Position numbers and translations under genes: made by a program
Notes under the pieces: model-generated
Databases searched by the model: none
What the model was told of the DNA's origin: nothing
What the model saw: only the letters and a program-made list of their open reading frames with translations
From: Prorocentrum cordatum
Lineage: Eukaryota; Sar; Dinophyceae; Prorocentrales; Prorocentraceae
DNA: 27,500 bases
Direction of reading: 5' to 3'
Assembly (NCBI GenBank): GCA_963575745.1
Contig: CAUYUJ010006503.1
Span: 1 to 27,500, forward strand
Part shown: positions 16,725-25,013 of the stretch, piece after piece
Layout of the letters: the number at the start of each line of letters is the position of its first letter
Position numbering within the stretch: position 1 is the first letter of the stretch

Positions 16725-17500
16725 CGCACCCACTTCCCAAACTTAGAGAGGGGTGGGGGACACGTGCTTCTGAGGGCTGCCACGCGACCGTGCGAACTGC
16801 GCTTTGCATACTGCACGAATCACGACGAAAGAGCCGTCGCTGCATGGCAGGAGGCTGCACCTGTGATCCGTCTCCGCAGATGGCTCGAGATCTGGAGCGA
16901 CGGCACCTGGGCAGCGCCCAGGAGGAGGTCTTCTGTGCCGTGGCTTCCTGCAAACTTGCCAACACTTCACGCTGGTGTCTGTGTCTGGATGCGGAGTCTG
17001 CTTCCTTGAGAGGTTTGGGCAGAGGTCGGCGCTCGACTTCTTCGAGCCCCCGCCGGCTGGCAGTCGGGCGCCTCGCTTTAGTCCGCGCGCGACGCTATGA
17101 GCAGAGGGCGACGGCGGGCCCGACTCGAGGGAAGTTCGGGGCGGAGATGGAGAACGACCCGCGCGACCTGGAGCGGAGTCAGTCAGATACCTCCCTCGCG
17201 CGAAGTGAATCAGGACACAGGGAAAAGCGTCGCCCAACGGCCAGCCAAAGAATCCGATGAGGCAGCCGTCTGGGGCCACGTCAGAGCCCAGCTCGCGGCC
17301 GAGGCGCGTCTCGCGGGACGCCGGCAGCTCCGAATCTGGACAGGAGGGGCCGGCATGAAAGGCATCTCGGCCTCGCGGGCCGCGGCGCGCTGTGGTCTCC
17401 AGAGGGGGTTCCACGGGGGCGGGGCAGAGGCCGCGTCGGCCCCCGCATCTGCAGGACCCGAGGCCCTTCGAGCTGAGGCGCAGCCTGCGAAGCAGGCAAG
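16725..17500. other. Open but unassigned GC-rich stretch
   Basis: Long frames are open on both strands, including one on the - strand from 17843 to 16743. Composition is Arg/Pro/Ser/Gly-rich without motifs, as expected from stop-poor GC-rich DNA. The - strand may hold a continuation of the gene at 17506-18908, but no junction can be identified. Confidence 0.3.
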
Positions 17501-17505
17501 GGGGC

Positions 17506-17783
17506 CTAGGAGGACTGCTGGGGGGGGCCCGAGGGAAAGGCCTCCGAAACCGAGGACGCCCAAACCCTACCCCAGTCCAACCGCAGCCAGAAACTGGGTG
17601 ACCCCGTGGGAGAGCGAAGCCAAGGGGCCATATCCCATGGAAGAGCTGCTCCCCTGAAATGCTGGCTTCCTCGGCGACTCCAAACGAGGGGAAGAGAATC
17701 GGTAGACGCTGCAATAAACCTGGCTGCGACACTGAGCTTGGCTTCGGCTTCAAGAGCCGCAGCCTCAGCCGCGGAAGATGCCG

Positions 17784-17844
<61 letters not shown>

Positions 17845-18908
17845 GTCTGCGGCAGGTGCAGCCCTTAGCTCCGTCGACTGGGGCCGCTGCGCCACCGCTC
17901 CCGCTGCCACTGCCGCCCCCGTCTCCGCCTGAGGGCTGCTGTGTTGGCACTGGCACTGGAACTCCACCTGCTTTTGTCATGCGTCTTCCTTTGTTGCGAG
18001 ACGAGAAAGCAATGGACCGTGGCCCATTCGAGCCTGACGCGCTTTGGCTGCCGCCTTGCCGAACAATGCAGCGACCACACTCTCAAGCTCTGTCCGGAGC
18101 TTGAGCAAGCGCTGGTCTGCCTCCCGCTGGGTCGTACTCATTCGCGCACTCGTCGGGGCCACACGTGCCCAGGACCCCAGCGATCTTGGGATCTGGTCAA
18201 CGCGGCCCTCGAGGGCATCGTCGACAGGCAGACCTGGCACAGCTTTGACGTCGTTGGACGAGGGGCCTGGCTGAGGAGCCACCTTCCTGTGGAGGTCCTG
18301 CACGAACTCGGTATGCTCGGCCTCCGCCTGGGTAAGATCCTTGAACACTGCAGATACCCAATCACGCTGCTGGCCCAACTGCTCTCCTGCCGTTTGTAGC
18401 CAAACACTGCCTTCTCGAGCTTGGCCTCAAGGGCACGAACATGCTGAAAGGGGAGCGGAGGGGCCGAGGTCGCAGGCCGTCGTTGGAAAGAATCCGTCTT
18501 CTTGTGCGCAGCAGCGCTGGCCGTGTCGCCGACTTTCCTGAAGAGCAGGATGGCGGACTGAAGGTCTGAGACTGTTGCTTCGGCAACCACCACTGGTAAA
18601 GCGCCGACAGGGCCCTGCGAGCCAACAAACTGAGTTCCAAGCAAGCGAGGGAGGCGACCACTAGACACCACATCCGCATACGTCGTACACGCCCCGTCAT
18701 AATCTTCCAGCTGCTGGCTACGCCACCAAGTCGCGTTGTTGTATCAGGAGTCCCAGGAGCTTCATTGGCTGGCGGACGAGTCAGAAGGCTTCGGCTGCTT
18801 ACGATGCTGGCACCAAGGCCGCGTTGATTTGTTGCGCTTGCACCCGTACCCGGTGCAAGCCACCGTCTTACCGTTACCACCGTGGCGGTCCGCCACAGGA
18901 TGGCCCAT
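17506..18908 (-). pseudogene. Decayed gene with Cys-rich N-terminus and polyalanine run
   Basis: ATG at 18908 opens a frame beginning MGHPVADRHGGNGKTVACTG, with C18-x4-C23-x9-C33-x-H35 (a zinc-ribbon-like cluster). After codon 48 the frame meets TGA (18764-18762) and soon a second TGA, then continues with TWWRSQQLEDYDGACTTYAD, GTQFVGSQGPVGALPVVVAE and FQHVRALEAKLEKA. Near 18397 a one-base shift at TTT leads to WLQTAGEQLGQQRDWVSAVF and KDLTQAEAEHTEFVQDL, a clear coiled-coil-like region ending in LATKEDA before TGA at 17979-17977. The same frame continues through about 19 alanines encoded by the CAG tract to about 17560. I do not recognise the family; a Cys cluster followed by a coiled coil would suit a retroelement ORF1 or an RNA-binding protein. 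Upstream, CTCCTCTCTTTTAG lies one base before the ATG. Confidence 0.5.
17785..17841. repeat. CAG microsatellite, about 19 units
   Basis: A pure AGC/CAG run. On the - strand, in the frame of the decayed gene, it encodes alanine (GCT). Other frames give poly-Gln or poly-Ser. Confidence 0.95.
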
Positions 18909-18909
18909 G

Positions 18910-18925
18910 CTAAAAGAGAGGAGAT
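18910..18925 (-). promoter_or_regulatory. Candidate splice or spliced-leader acceptor
   Basis: On the - strand, TCTCCTCTCTTTTAG is followed by C and then ATG at 18908. A pyrimidine tract ending in AG right before a start codon is the expected acceptor for cis-splicing or for the spliced-leader trans-splicing known in dinoflagellates. The spliced leader sequence itself was not seen in the window. Confidence 0.4.
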
Positions 18926-18929
18926 ACTT

Positions 18930-19160
18930 CCCAGCGCAGGCCTTTTCTAGGGGAGACCCTCAATCGAGCACAATGAAATGTTGGCACAACCTTCGGAACA
19001 ATGTGGCGATTCGAGCCAGAGAGGCGCTTGAGCGTCGTGTACTTGTGTGGGAGGCAATGAAGAAACGATGAGGGCGAAAGAAGGCGATGGGGGAGGAGGG
19101 GAACCCGGGCACGGGAAAAGGGAGTAGTAGATGGAGGGGAGGACATACGAGGGAATGTGG
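18930..19160. other. Unassigned stretch
   Basis: Mixed composition between the decayed - strand gene and the CTC tract. I see no gene. Confidence 0.3.
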
Positions 19161-19163
19161 AAA

Positions 19164-19425
19164 AGGTCCTCCTCCTCCACCTCTTCCACCTCCTCATGCA
19201 CCTTCTCGTCCCCCTCCCGTCCTCCTCCGTCTGCCCCTCCTCCTTCCCCTCATCGTCCTCCTCTGCGAGCATGCTCCCCGCCTCCTCCTCCTCCTCCTCC
19301 TCCTCCTCCTCCTCCTCCTCCTCGTCTTCGTCCTCGTCCTCCTCCTCCTCCTCCTCCTCCTCCTCCTCCTCCTCCTCCTCCTCCTTCTCCTCCTCCTCCT
19401 CCTCCTCCTCCTCCTCCTCCGCGGG
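19164..19425. repeat. CTC microsatellite
   Basis: CTC/TCC triplets, interrupted near 19194-19282 and nearly pure at 19280-19423, with a short CGTCTT segment. On the - strand it encodes long Glu/Asp runs. Confidence 0.95.
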
Positions 19426-19520
19426 GGAGGCCAGCACCTGCGAGAGGATCACAGGCCTGTGCCCCCGCACCAGCTCGGCGCGTATGACGCTCACCGGCGG
19501 CAGCTCCTGAGGCGCCGGGG
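19420..19520 (-). other. Coding-like island next to a CTC tract
   Basis: On the - strand a frame reads APAPQELPPVSVIRAELVRG and HRPVILSQVLASPA, then enters poly-Glu. The composition is protein-like but I recognise no family. It may be an exon or relic. Confidence 0.25.
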
Positions 19521-19529
19521 CTCTCAGGG

Positions 19530-19690
19530 AGGGCAGGGCGTTCGGGAAGGGCAGGAGGGAAAGGGGGAAGGGCAAGGGGGAAGGGGGAAAGGGCAGGAGG
19601 GAAAGGGGGAAGCGCGCTGGGGAAGGGCAGGAAGGGCGTTTGGGAAGGGCAAGGGGGAAGGGGACGGACGGGTACGAAAGGGAGAGGGAA
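19530..19690. repeat. G-rich GGGAAGGGCAGGAGGGAAA array
   Basis: Irregular repeats of GGGCAGGAGGGAAAGGGG and GGGAAGGGCAAGGGGGAA. The strand has many G-triplets and could form G-quadruplexes. Confidence 0.8.
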
Positions 19691-19774
19691 ACGGAGCGAA
19701 GCGGAGAGCCCCGCACCGCGAAATCGGTTTCGGTCTCGTGTTCGTGTCGTGCGCGCGGGCGAGGCGAAGCTGCG

Positions 19775-20040
19775 CGGGCGGGCGAGAAGAATGAACCCTC
19801 CTCTGGCCAAGGCGCCGCTGGACCAAAAGACCAGCCCCCCGGGTTGCCCTACGGTGGCCTGGGGTGTCTCGCGGGTGTCCCGCTGGTGTCCCGTCGGTGT
19901 CCCGTGGTGAGATCGATAGTGAGATCGATCGTGGGATCAATAGTGAGGTCGATAGTGATAAGATCGACTAAGTGAGATCGATTAAGTGAGATCGATGGAG
20001 AAAAATCGTTTGTGAGATCGATGATGAGATCGAGGCTGGG
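19775..20040 (+). repeat. Composite repeat module 1
   Basis: A head containing GGCGAGAAGAATGA and AAAGACCAGCCCCCC, then CGGTGTCCCG-type units (about 19870-19903), then an array of GTGAGATCGATA-like units (19904-20035). The second module repeats the same order. Confidence 0.8.
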
Positions 20041-20625
20041 TGGGCAGGCGAGAGGAATGAGCCGCCGTGCCGAAAGACCAGCCCCCCCAAGTGGTCTGGC
20101 GATGGCCTGAGATGTCTCGCGGGTGTCCCGCCGGTGTCCCGGCGGTGTCCCGTCGGTGACCCGTCGGTGTCCTGTCGGTGTCCCGTCGGTGTCCCGTAGT
20201 GAGATCGATATTACTATCGATGATGACTGGTGAAATTCATAATGAGATCGGCTGTGACATAGATAGCGATATTGCTAAGATGATCGATGGTGTGATCGAT
20301 AACGATATTGTTCCTGAGATCGACAGCGATGTCGATAGTAAGGTTGATAGTGAGATCGATATTGAGATCGCCAGTGAAGATCATTGGTCAGATCGATCGA
20401 GAAGGATCGATCTTGAGATCGATAGTGAGACCGGTCGTGAGATCGATCGTGAGATCGATGGTGAGACAAATCGTGAGATCGATAATGGGATTTATCGAAT
20501 GAGAGCGATGGTGGGGTCGATCGTGCAATCGATCGTGAGATCGATAGCGAGCTCAATAGTAGTGATATCGATCGTGAGATTGCCTGTGAGATCGATCGTG
20601 AGATTGAGTGAATGAGATCGACTGC
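20041..20625 (+). repeat. Composite repeat module 2 with expanded GATCGAT array
   Basis: The head (GGCGAGAGGAATGA, AAAGACCAGCCCCCC) and more CGGTGTCCCG units (20117-20200) are followed by about 420 bases of degenerate GTGAGATCGATA units. Open frames on both strands give Ile/Asp/Glu/Arg- or Ser/Arg/His/Ile-rich shadows. No protein is supported. Confidence 0.85.
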
Positions 20626-20696
20626 GTGAGACATTGGTTCCTCCCCTCCCCCCGAACCTCCTGATGGGCCCATTTTCCACCACCACCACCATAGGT

Positions 20697-20735
20697 AGGA
20701 GAGGGAGGAGGAGGAGGAAGAGGAGGAGGCGGACA
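20697..20735. repeat. Short GGA tract
   Basis: AGGAGAGGGAGGAGGAGGAGGAAG-type triplets next to CCACCACCACCATAGG. Confidence 0.7.
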
Positions 20736-20820
20736 ACGACGAGGAGGACCTCATCATCCTCCCTTCTCCCCCGTCCCACATATGGTAGTGGTGGTGGAAC
20801 ATTTGCCCATCACCTCCTTA

Positions 20821-21837
20821 TCACCCAGAGCGTGGTCGTTGTGGCACACACATGTCGGCGGCGACGTTCGGGTCAAGCCACTCCATCATCCACTCCTGAA
20901 GTCTGGGGGCGATGTACCCTCCAGCGTGAGGAGCGTCGATGTGGCCTCCTACGACTCGTGTAAACCTGCTGGCGTTACTCGCGATGACCGCCTGAGCGTC
21001 TTGGTAGGAGCGCACTGATTGGCTGGTCCACCGGGCAGCAGCGGTGTCGATTATGCTGGTGTCCATTCCGGTGCCTCGGAAGGCGTGCCTCAGCACCCTC
21101 CTGCCTTGGTCGGTGGAGGTGTCCCAGATGAACGGTACCAGGATGCAGCTCCAGGTCATACCCGCGGGCACTCGGTCGGTGGCCACGAGGCCGCGTATTC
21201 TCCTGATCTCATCAATTAGGCCGCCGCTGCGTGCCCTGTCGTCTGTATTAAAGGTCGTCGCTCCTGCCGCTGGGGTCGCTCCCGCCGGCAAGTGCTGTCG
21301 CGTTGGCGTGGCCAGGAGTGGGGTCAACCTCCATACCGGTCGCCGCGCCGTCCCCGTTCCGAGAGGACGCGCGGCGCGGGTGTCGGGACTTGCTCTGGTG
21401 GTTGTTTGCTCGGACCTCAACCTCCTTGTCACCGCTTCGACGACGAGGCTGCCTACCGGGCTACCCGCTCCCATGCGCGCGTGAATGGTGCGCCCTTCGT
21501 GCCTCGCCATGGCCTGGAAAGCACCACGCATAACTTCGGCAGCTTCCGCGGGAACGGGCCTCCGCAGCTCGTCTTCAGGGACTGGTGTGTCAGCGATGGC
21601 CTGGTCGGGTAGTCCCCCCCAATCTGGGCTGCAGGCCACGCCAGGTCTGCCCTTTCGACGGCTGCGCCGGCTGCAAGAGCGGTGCGGACCCCATCGCTGG
21701 GTCCCGTGGGGGGCGGCGGCGACGCCCTGATGCTGGGCCTGGCGATCGCTGGTGGGGACCAGCTGTGCAGCTCTACGTGGTAGGCTGGGCACGCCTCCGT
21801 CAGGTCGCGTACGCGCCTGCATGTGTGAAGGGACCAT
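20821..21837 (-). CDS. C-terminal part of a long unrecognised - strand protein
   Basis: The credible part begins near 21613, just after a G7 run on this strand, with GLPDQAIADTPVPEDELRRP; the part above that is a shadow of the upstream ORF. It continues with AAEVMRGAFQAMARHEGRTI, GGLIDEIRRIRGLVATDRVP, WSCILVPFIWDTSTDQGRRV, RHAFRGTGMDTSIIDTAAAR and SVRSYQDAQAVIASNASRFT, and ends with LQEWMMEWLDP before TGA. This is a folded-looking alpha/beta or helical domain with no motif I can name. It continues the protein encoded upstream at 21614-22622. Confidence 0.6.
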   Translation of the reverse strand: MVPSHMQARTRPDGGVPSLPRRAAQLVPTSDRQAQHQGVAAAPHGTQRWGPHRSCSRRSRRKGRPGVACSPDWGGLPDQAIADTPVPEDELRRPVPAEAAEVMRGAFQAMARHEGRTIHARMGAGSPVGSLVVEAVTRRLRSEQTTTRASPDTRAARPLGTGTARRPVWRLTPLLATPTRQHLPAGATPAAGATTFNTDDRARSGGLIDEIRRIRGLVATDRVPAGMTWSCILVPFIWDTSTDQGRRVLRHAFRGTGMDTSIIDTAAARWTSQSVRSYQDAQAVIASNASRFTRVVGGHIDAPHAGGYIAPRLQEWMMEWLDPNVAADMCVPQRPRSG

Positions 21838-22622
21838 TGGGTAGGAGCAGCGCAGAGCTGCGCCAGCGTCGCCACAGTCGCGCGGAGCCGAGGTTCGTCC
21901 CCTAGGCCCCCTCTGCCCAGGATTCGGTTACTGAGACACGCGTCTGGGCGCGCGGCCATGTGTCTCCACGCGCCGAGCAGTTCGCCGACGAGCCAGGATG
22001 CGGTGTAGTCCACTGGGCCTGGCGCACGCGGTGTGTACAGGTGCTCCGCGATCGGGGCATACCGCGCTCCTACCCTGGCCAGCTGAAAGGAGAGTTCTTG
22101 CCCCAGCGCGTCCACCGGGTGGTTGGGTTGCTGAAGGGTGCCTGGGGCCAGATCACTGTCAACGATGCTCCAGGGCAGGGCCAGCCGTCGGCAGGCGATG
22201 CAGGTGCGCCCCCTTGGCTCCCGCAGTTGCCAGGCCCCGCAAAAGTCGCAGCGGATGGTGGGGCAGAAGAAGTCGCCGAAGAGCAGGCGGTACGCCGCGG
22301 TGTTCCAGGGCCATGGGCTGCTTGAGTGCTCTCCGCCCTGCGCGGATCCACCGGGGATGCCTGGCCCGAAGGTGGTGCTTCCCTCCAGCGCAGGTGATGC
22401 CCAGGGAACAGGTCCGAGATGTCCGTGATGCTCTAGTGGGAGCACGTCGTTTCCCAGGCACCGGCACGCACCTCTGTCATCCGCCCAGCTCCGTATGTCG
22501 CTGTGATCGGGGAGGTGTATAATATTGTTCCCGTGCTCGTGCACGATCACTCTGTATGCTCTAGCCGGGGCCTCGTCGTCCATGAGGTCCACTGTCCCTT
22601 CGGGCCTGCCCGGTCCAGACAT
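21453..22622 (-). CDS. Middle part of the unrecognised - strand protein, zinc ribbon
   Basis: Credible from 22622 to about 21620. Residues 120-144 carry C120, C125-x2-C128-x12-C141-x2-C144 (RCDFCGAW ... RTCIACRR), a typical zinc-ribbon spacing. Before it lie ARAYRVIVHEHGNNIIHLPD and WNTAAYRLLFGDFFCPTIRC; after it come LPWSIVDSDLAPGTLQ, ASWLVGELLGAWRHMAARPD and LRATVATLAQLCAAPTQWSL. The upstream ORF is in the same frame and is separated only by TAG at 22676-22674, so the ATG used here may not be a true start. The reading shifts at the seven-base G run (21614-21620) into the downstream ORF. The function is unknown; zinc ribbons commonly bind nucleic acid or stabilise protein contacts. Confidence 0.6.
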   Translation of the reverse strand: MSGPGRPEGTVDLMDDEAPARAYRVIVHEHGNNIIHLPDHSDIRSWADDRGACRCLGNDVLPLEHHGHLGPVPWASPALEGSTTFGPGIPGGSAQGGEHSSSPWPWNTAAYRLLFGDFFCPTIRCDFCGAWQLREPRGRTCIACRRLALPWSIVDSDLAPGTLQQPNHPVDALGQELSFQLARVGARYAPIAEHLYTPRAPGPVDYTASWLVGELLGAWRHMAARPDACLSNRILGRGGLGDEPRLRATVATLAQLCAAPTQWSLHTCRRVRDLTEACPAYHVELHSWSPPAIARPSIRASPPPPTGPSDGVRTALAAGAAVERADLAWPAAQIGGDYPTRPSLTHQSLKTSCGGPFPRKLPKLCVVLSRPWRGTKGAPFTRAWERVAR

Positions 22623-22673
22623 AATCCTGGGGACCGCATCGCGCCGCGCTCTGGTCGGGGCGAGGACCTGGAA

Positions 22674-23762
22674 CTAGGCTGTCTGGGACAGCCATGCCGA
22701 GGTCGCAATAGTGTGCAGCAGCAGCCATCGCGTCCTACTCGAGTCGCGCCGGCTGCAGTTCATGGGGCTGGCATTGTCGCCGTCGAGTCTCACCGCGTGG
22801 ATGAGGGGATCGTGTGCGATACTGGCGAAGCGGAGAGCGAGGATCTGCACTGGGTCTGGACGGACCCCCCCCAGCCTGCCCTCGTGGTCCGCACCCGTGA
22901 TTGACCAGACTAGCCCCGAGAGGTCCATGAGGGTCAGGGCGCTCGCGGTGGCAAGGCGGGTCGGTGCTGGAAGTCCATCGCCAGGGTCGGGAAGCGCTGC
23001 CCGCAATTCGGAGTTGGGGTGCGTACCTGGATGACCAGGGCGGTGCCGGCTCCAGCTGCGGTGCACTAGCATCTCGAGGTTGTGGCTTTGCTCTGGAGTG
23101 CGCCCCGTCCCTCTGTTTGTCAGTTCACGCCAGGGGCCTTCCACGCGTTGGTAGCTCCGAAGGAAAGCGTCCATGGTGCCTCCTCTGCCTGTGACTCTGG
23201 GGTCGGCAACGCGCGGGCCGCTGGCTGGACCATCGCTCTCGCGGCTTTGTCGCCATCTGACGTCAGTGCGTCCTGTGGCGTCCATCCACCTTGCGTGGAT
23301 GTCGGCGCTGAATTGGACCCTTCGTGTGTCCCGCTCAGCGCCGCCTATGTCGGGGTCTGAGGGTTCGTCGTAGCCGGCGGCGGCGAGGCGGTCGTCTTCG
23401 GGCGACCAGTCTGGACAAGGGGGCACGGCAGGGGATCCGCCACATGGGGGGCCGCAGCCCGCGGGGCGAGGGGGGCGCGGGGCTCCTCCCTTTCTGGGCC
23501 AAGAGGGGCGGGCGGGGGGGCGGGAAGTCCAGGGGGGTGGCGATAGTGGGGAGGGGGCGAAGCGGAGCGATCGAGGAGGCGGCTGCGTTCCGACCTGGGA
23601 TCGCGGGCGGCTGATCGTGATCGGCGGGGGCGGGAGATCCTGCTCGGCGCGGGCGCCCTGCCTGTCCTGGTAGCGCCGCGATTGGCGCCCCTGGCTGCTG
23701 ACGTGCCCAGGCGAGCGCCGCGCTCCTCCGCGTCTGCAGCTGAATGTTCTGGGCTGCGCCAC
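22674..23762 (-). CDS. Central part of the unrecognised - strand protein
   Basis: The first 100 or so residues are Pro/Arg-rich shadow. From about 23500 the composition turns protein-like: CPDWSPEDDRLAAAGYDEPS, RVQFSADIHARWMDATGR, GTMDAFLRSYQRVEGPWREL, ALTLMDLSGLVWSITGADHE, PVQILALRFASIAHDPLIHA and RTRWLLLHTIATSAWLSQTA, then TAG. The sequence continues in the same frame past the stop into the zinc-ribbon ORF without loss of character, so TAG probably replaces a sense codon, is read through, or is an error. I do not recognise a family. Confidence 0.6.
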   Translation of the reverse strand: MAQPRTFSCRRGGARRSPGHVSSQGRQSRRYQDRQGARAEQDLPPPPITISRPRSQVGTQPPPRSLRFAPSPLSPPPWTSRPPARPSWPRKGGAPRPPRPAGCGPPCGGSPAVPPCPDWSPEDDRLAAAGYDEPSDPDIGGAERDTRRVQFSADIHARWMDATGRTDVRWRQSRESDGPASGPRVADPRVTGRGGTMDAFLRSYQRVEGPWRELTNRGTGRTPEQSHNLEMLVHRSWSRHRPGHPGTHPNSELRAALPDPGDGLPAPTRLATASALTLMDLSGLVWSITGADHEGRLGGVRPDPVQILALRFASIAHDPLIHAVRLDGDNASPMNCSRRDSSRTRWLLLHTIATSAWLSQTA

Positions 23763-25013
23763 CGGGGCCCTCTACGGCGGGGTTGCCGCACGGGGGGCCT
23801 GATGCCGCCAAGGCTGCATCTGGGCTGCAAGGCCCATAGTTCGTTTGCTGCACTGACTGCCCAGGGTCCCTCGCCGGGTCGGCGCCGCCAGGACTCGCCC
23901 CCGTTGGGTCTCTGCTGCTGAGGGCAGCCGCTTAAGAGGAAACTGGGCGAGGGTCTTACGTGTCCATTGGGGAGGGTTGCCCGTCCACCGCAACGCTGTC
24001 CGATCCAGGCTGCAAGCTTCCAGGAGCTGAGGTGGCTCTACCGCGGGGGCCCGTGCCCCCAAACAGCAGTTCCCCCCGGGGCAGCTGACGGTCGCTCTTC
24101 CCGTGTCCAATGCCGCGTTGCTGGTCGCGACGTGGCCAGGAGGGGCTGAGGTCCCCATCGGGGCAGGACCTGGGGCTCTTGGTCCATTCCCAGCGGCGGC
24201 CTCCGTCGTCGCGTCGGCGCCGCCAGGATTGATGCTAGCTGGCTCTCTGCTGCTGAAGGCAGCCAATTCGGAGGAAGCAGGGGGGGGGGTCGTCTGTATC
24301 CATCGAGGACGGTCGCCGATCCTCAGCGTCGCTGTCCGCGCCAGGCTGCGCGCTGTCTCGAGACGCGCGCCCGCCTCTGCTGTCGGCGCCCCCACCGCCG
24401 CGGGGCGGCCCCCCCCTAGCGCGGGTGAAGGCCGCTCTTTCGTCGTCGAAGCGGGCGCAGCCTCCCGCGGTGTTTCCAGGGGGGGCTGGGGGCCCCCATC
24501 GGACCAGGACCCTGACCCCCCCCATCGCCCCCAGCGGCAGCCCTCGTCGCCGCGCCGTCGTGCTGATGACTCTGCGCAGCCGGGGCGGCATCATGTGGGG
24601 TGCCCGCTGTGCTGCGCATCCCGCCACCACTGTCTGCTCCGCAGCTGAAGGCTGCATCTTCTGGTCCATTGTGCGAGTCGCTCTCCAGGGTGACTCCAGG
24701 GGGGGGGGGGGGGCGCGTCGAGCCGCCACCGCGCATGCGGAGGCGAGAGCTTCGTCCGCCGCGGGGCTTATCACTCCGTTTCCTTCTTGCCTGATAGGCC
24801 CGTCCTCTCCTTGCAAGGTTTGCAGGCCACTGGCTGCGCCCAAGGGGGCGTCAGGGGAACCGCTCTGTGATGCGCCAGTGCTTGGATCTCGGAAGCCAGG
24901 AGTGCCTCGATCGTCCATGGGCGGGTGGTGATCGCTACTCTGGGGGGGCCTCTCGCAGCTGAAGGCTGCAGTTCCTTCGACAGCTAGGGGCGACGCCAGG
25001 ATCACCTCTTCCA
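23521..25013 (-). CDS. Repeat-containing low-complexity middle of the - strand gene
   Basis: Protein-like segments alternate between three frames. The changes coincide with G runs on the + strand at 24699-24713 (15), 24479-24485 (7) and 24280-24289 (10), then one non-homopolymer change near 23920 and probably one at 23514-23520 (7). Across these, a degenerate unit recurs: AAFSCERPPQSSD, AAFSCGADSGGG, AAFSSREPASINPGGAD and AALSSRDPTGASPGGAD, each followed by Ala/Gly/Pro-rich sequence. Recurrence of the same peptide in different frames shows that the frames were once continuous. The composition (Ala, Gly, Pro, Ser) suggests a disordered linker. Confidence 0.5.

Noticed and set aside
20178-20615. 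Ile/Asp/Glu-rich ORF over the GATCGAT array
   Set aside because: A translation of a 12-bp repeat; open frames on both strands follow from the repeat unit.
22674-22676. Reassigned TAG stop codon in this organism
   Set aside because: One clean in-frame TAG in the long - strand gene and one in a decayed RNase H are too few. Other broken frames use TGA, and point mutation or base error is simpler.
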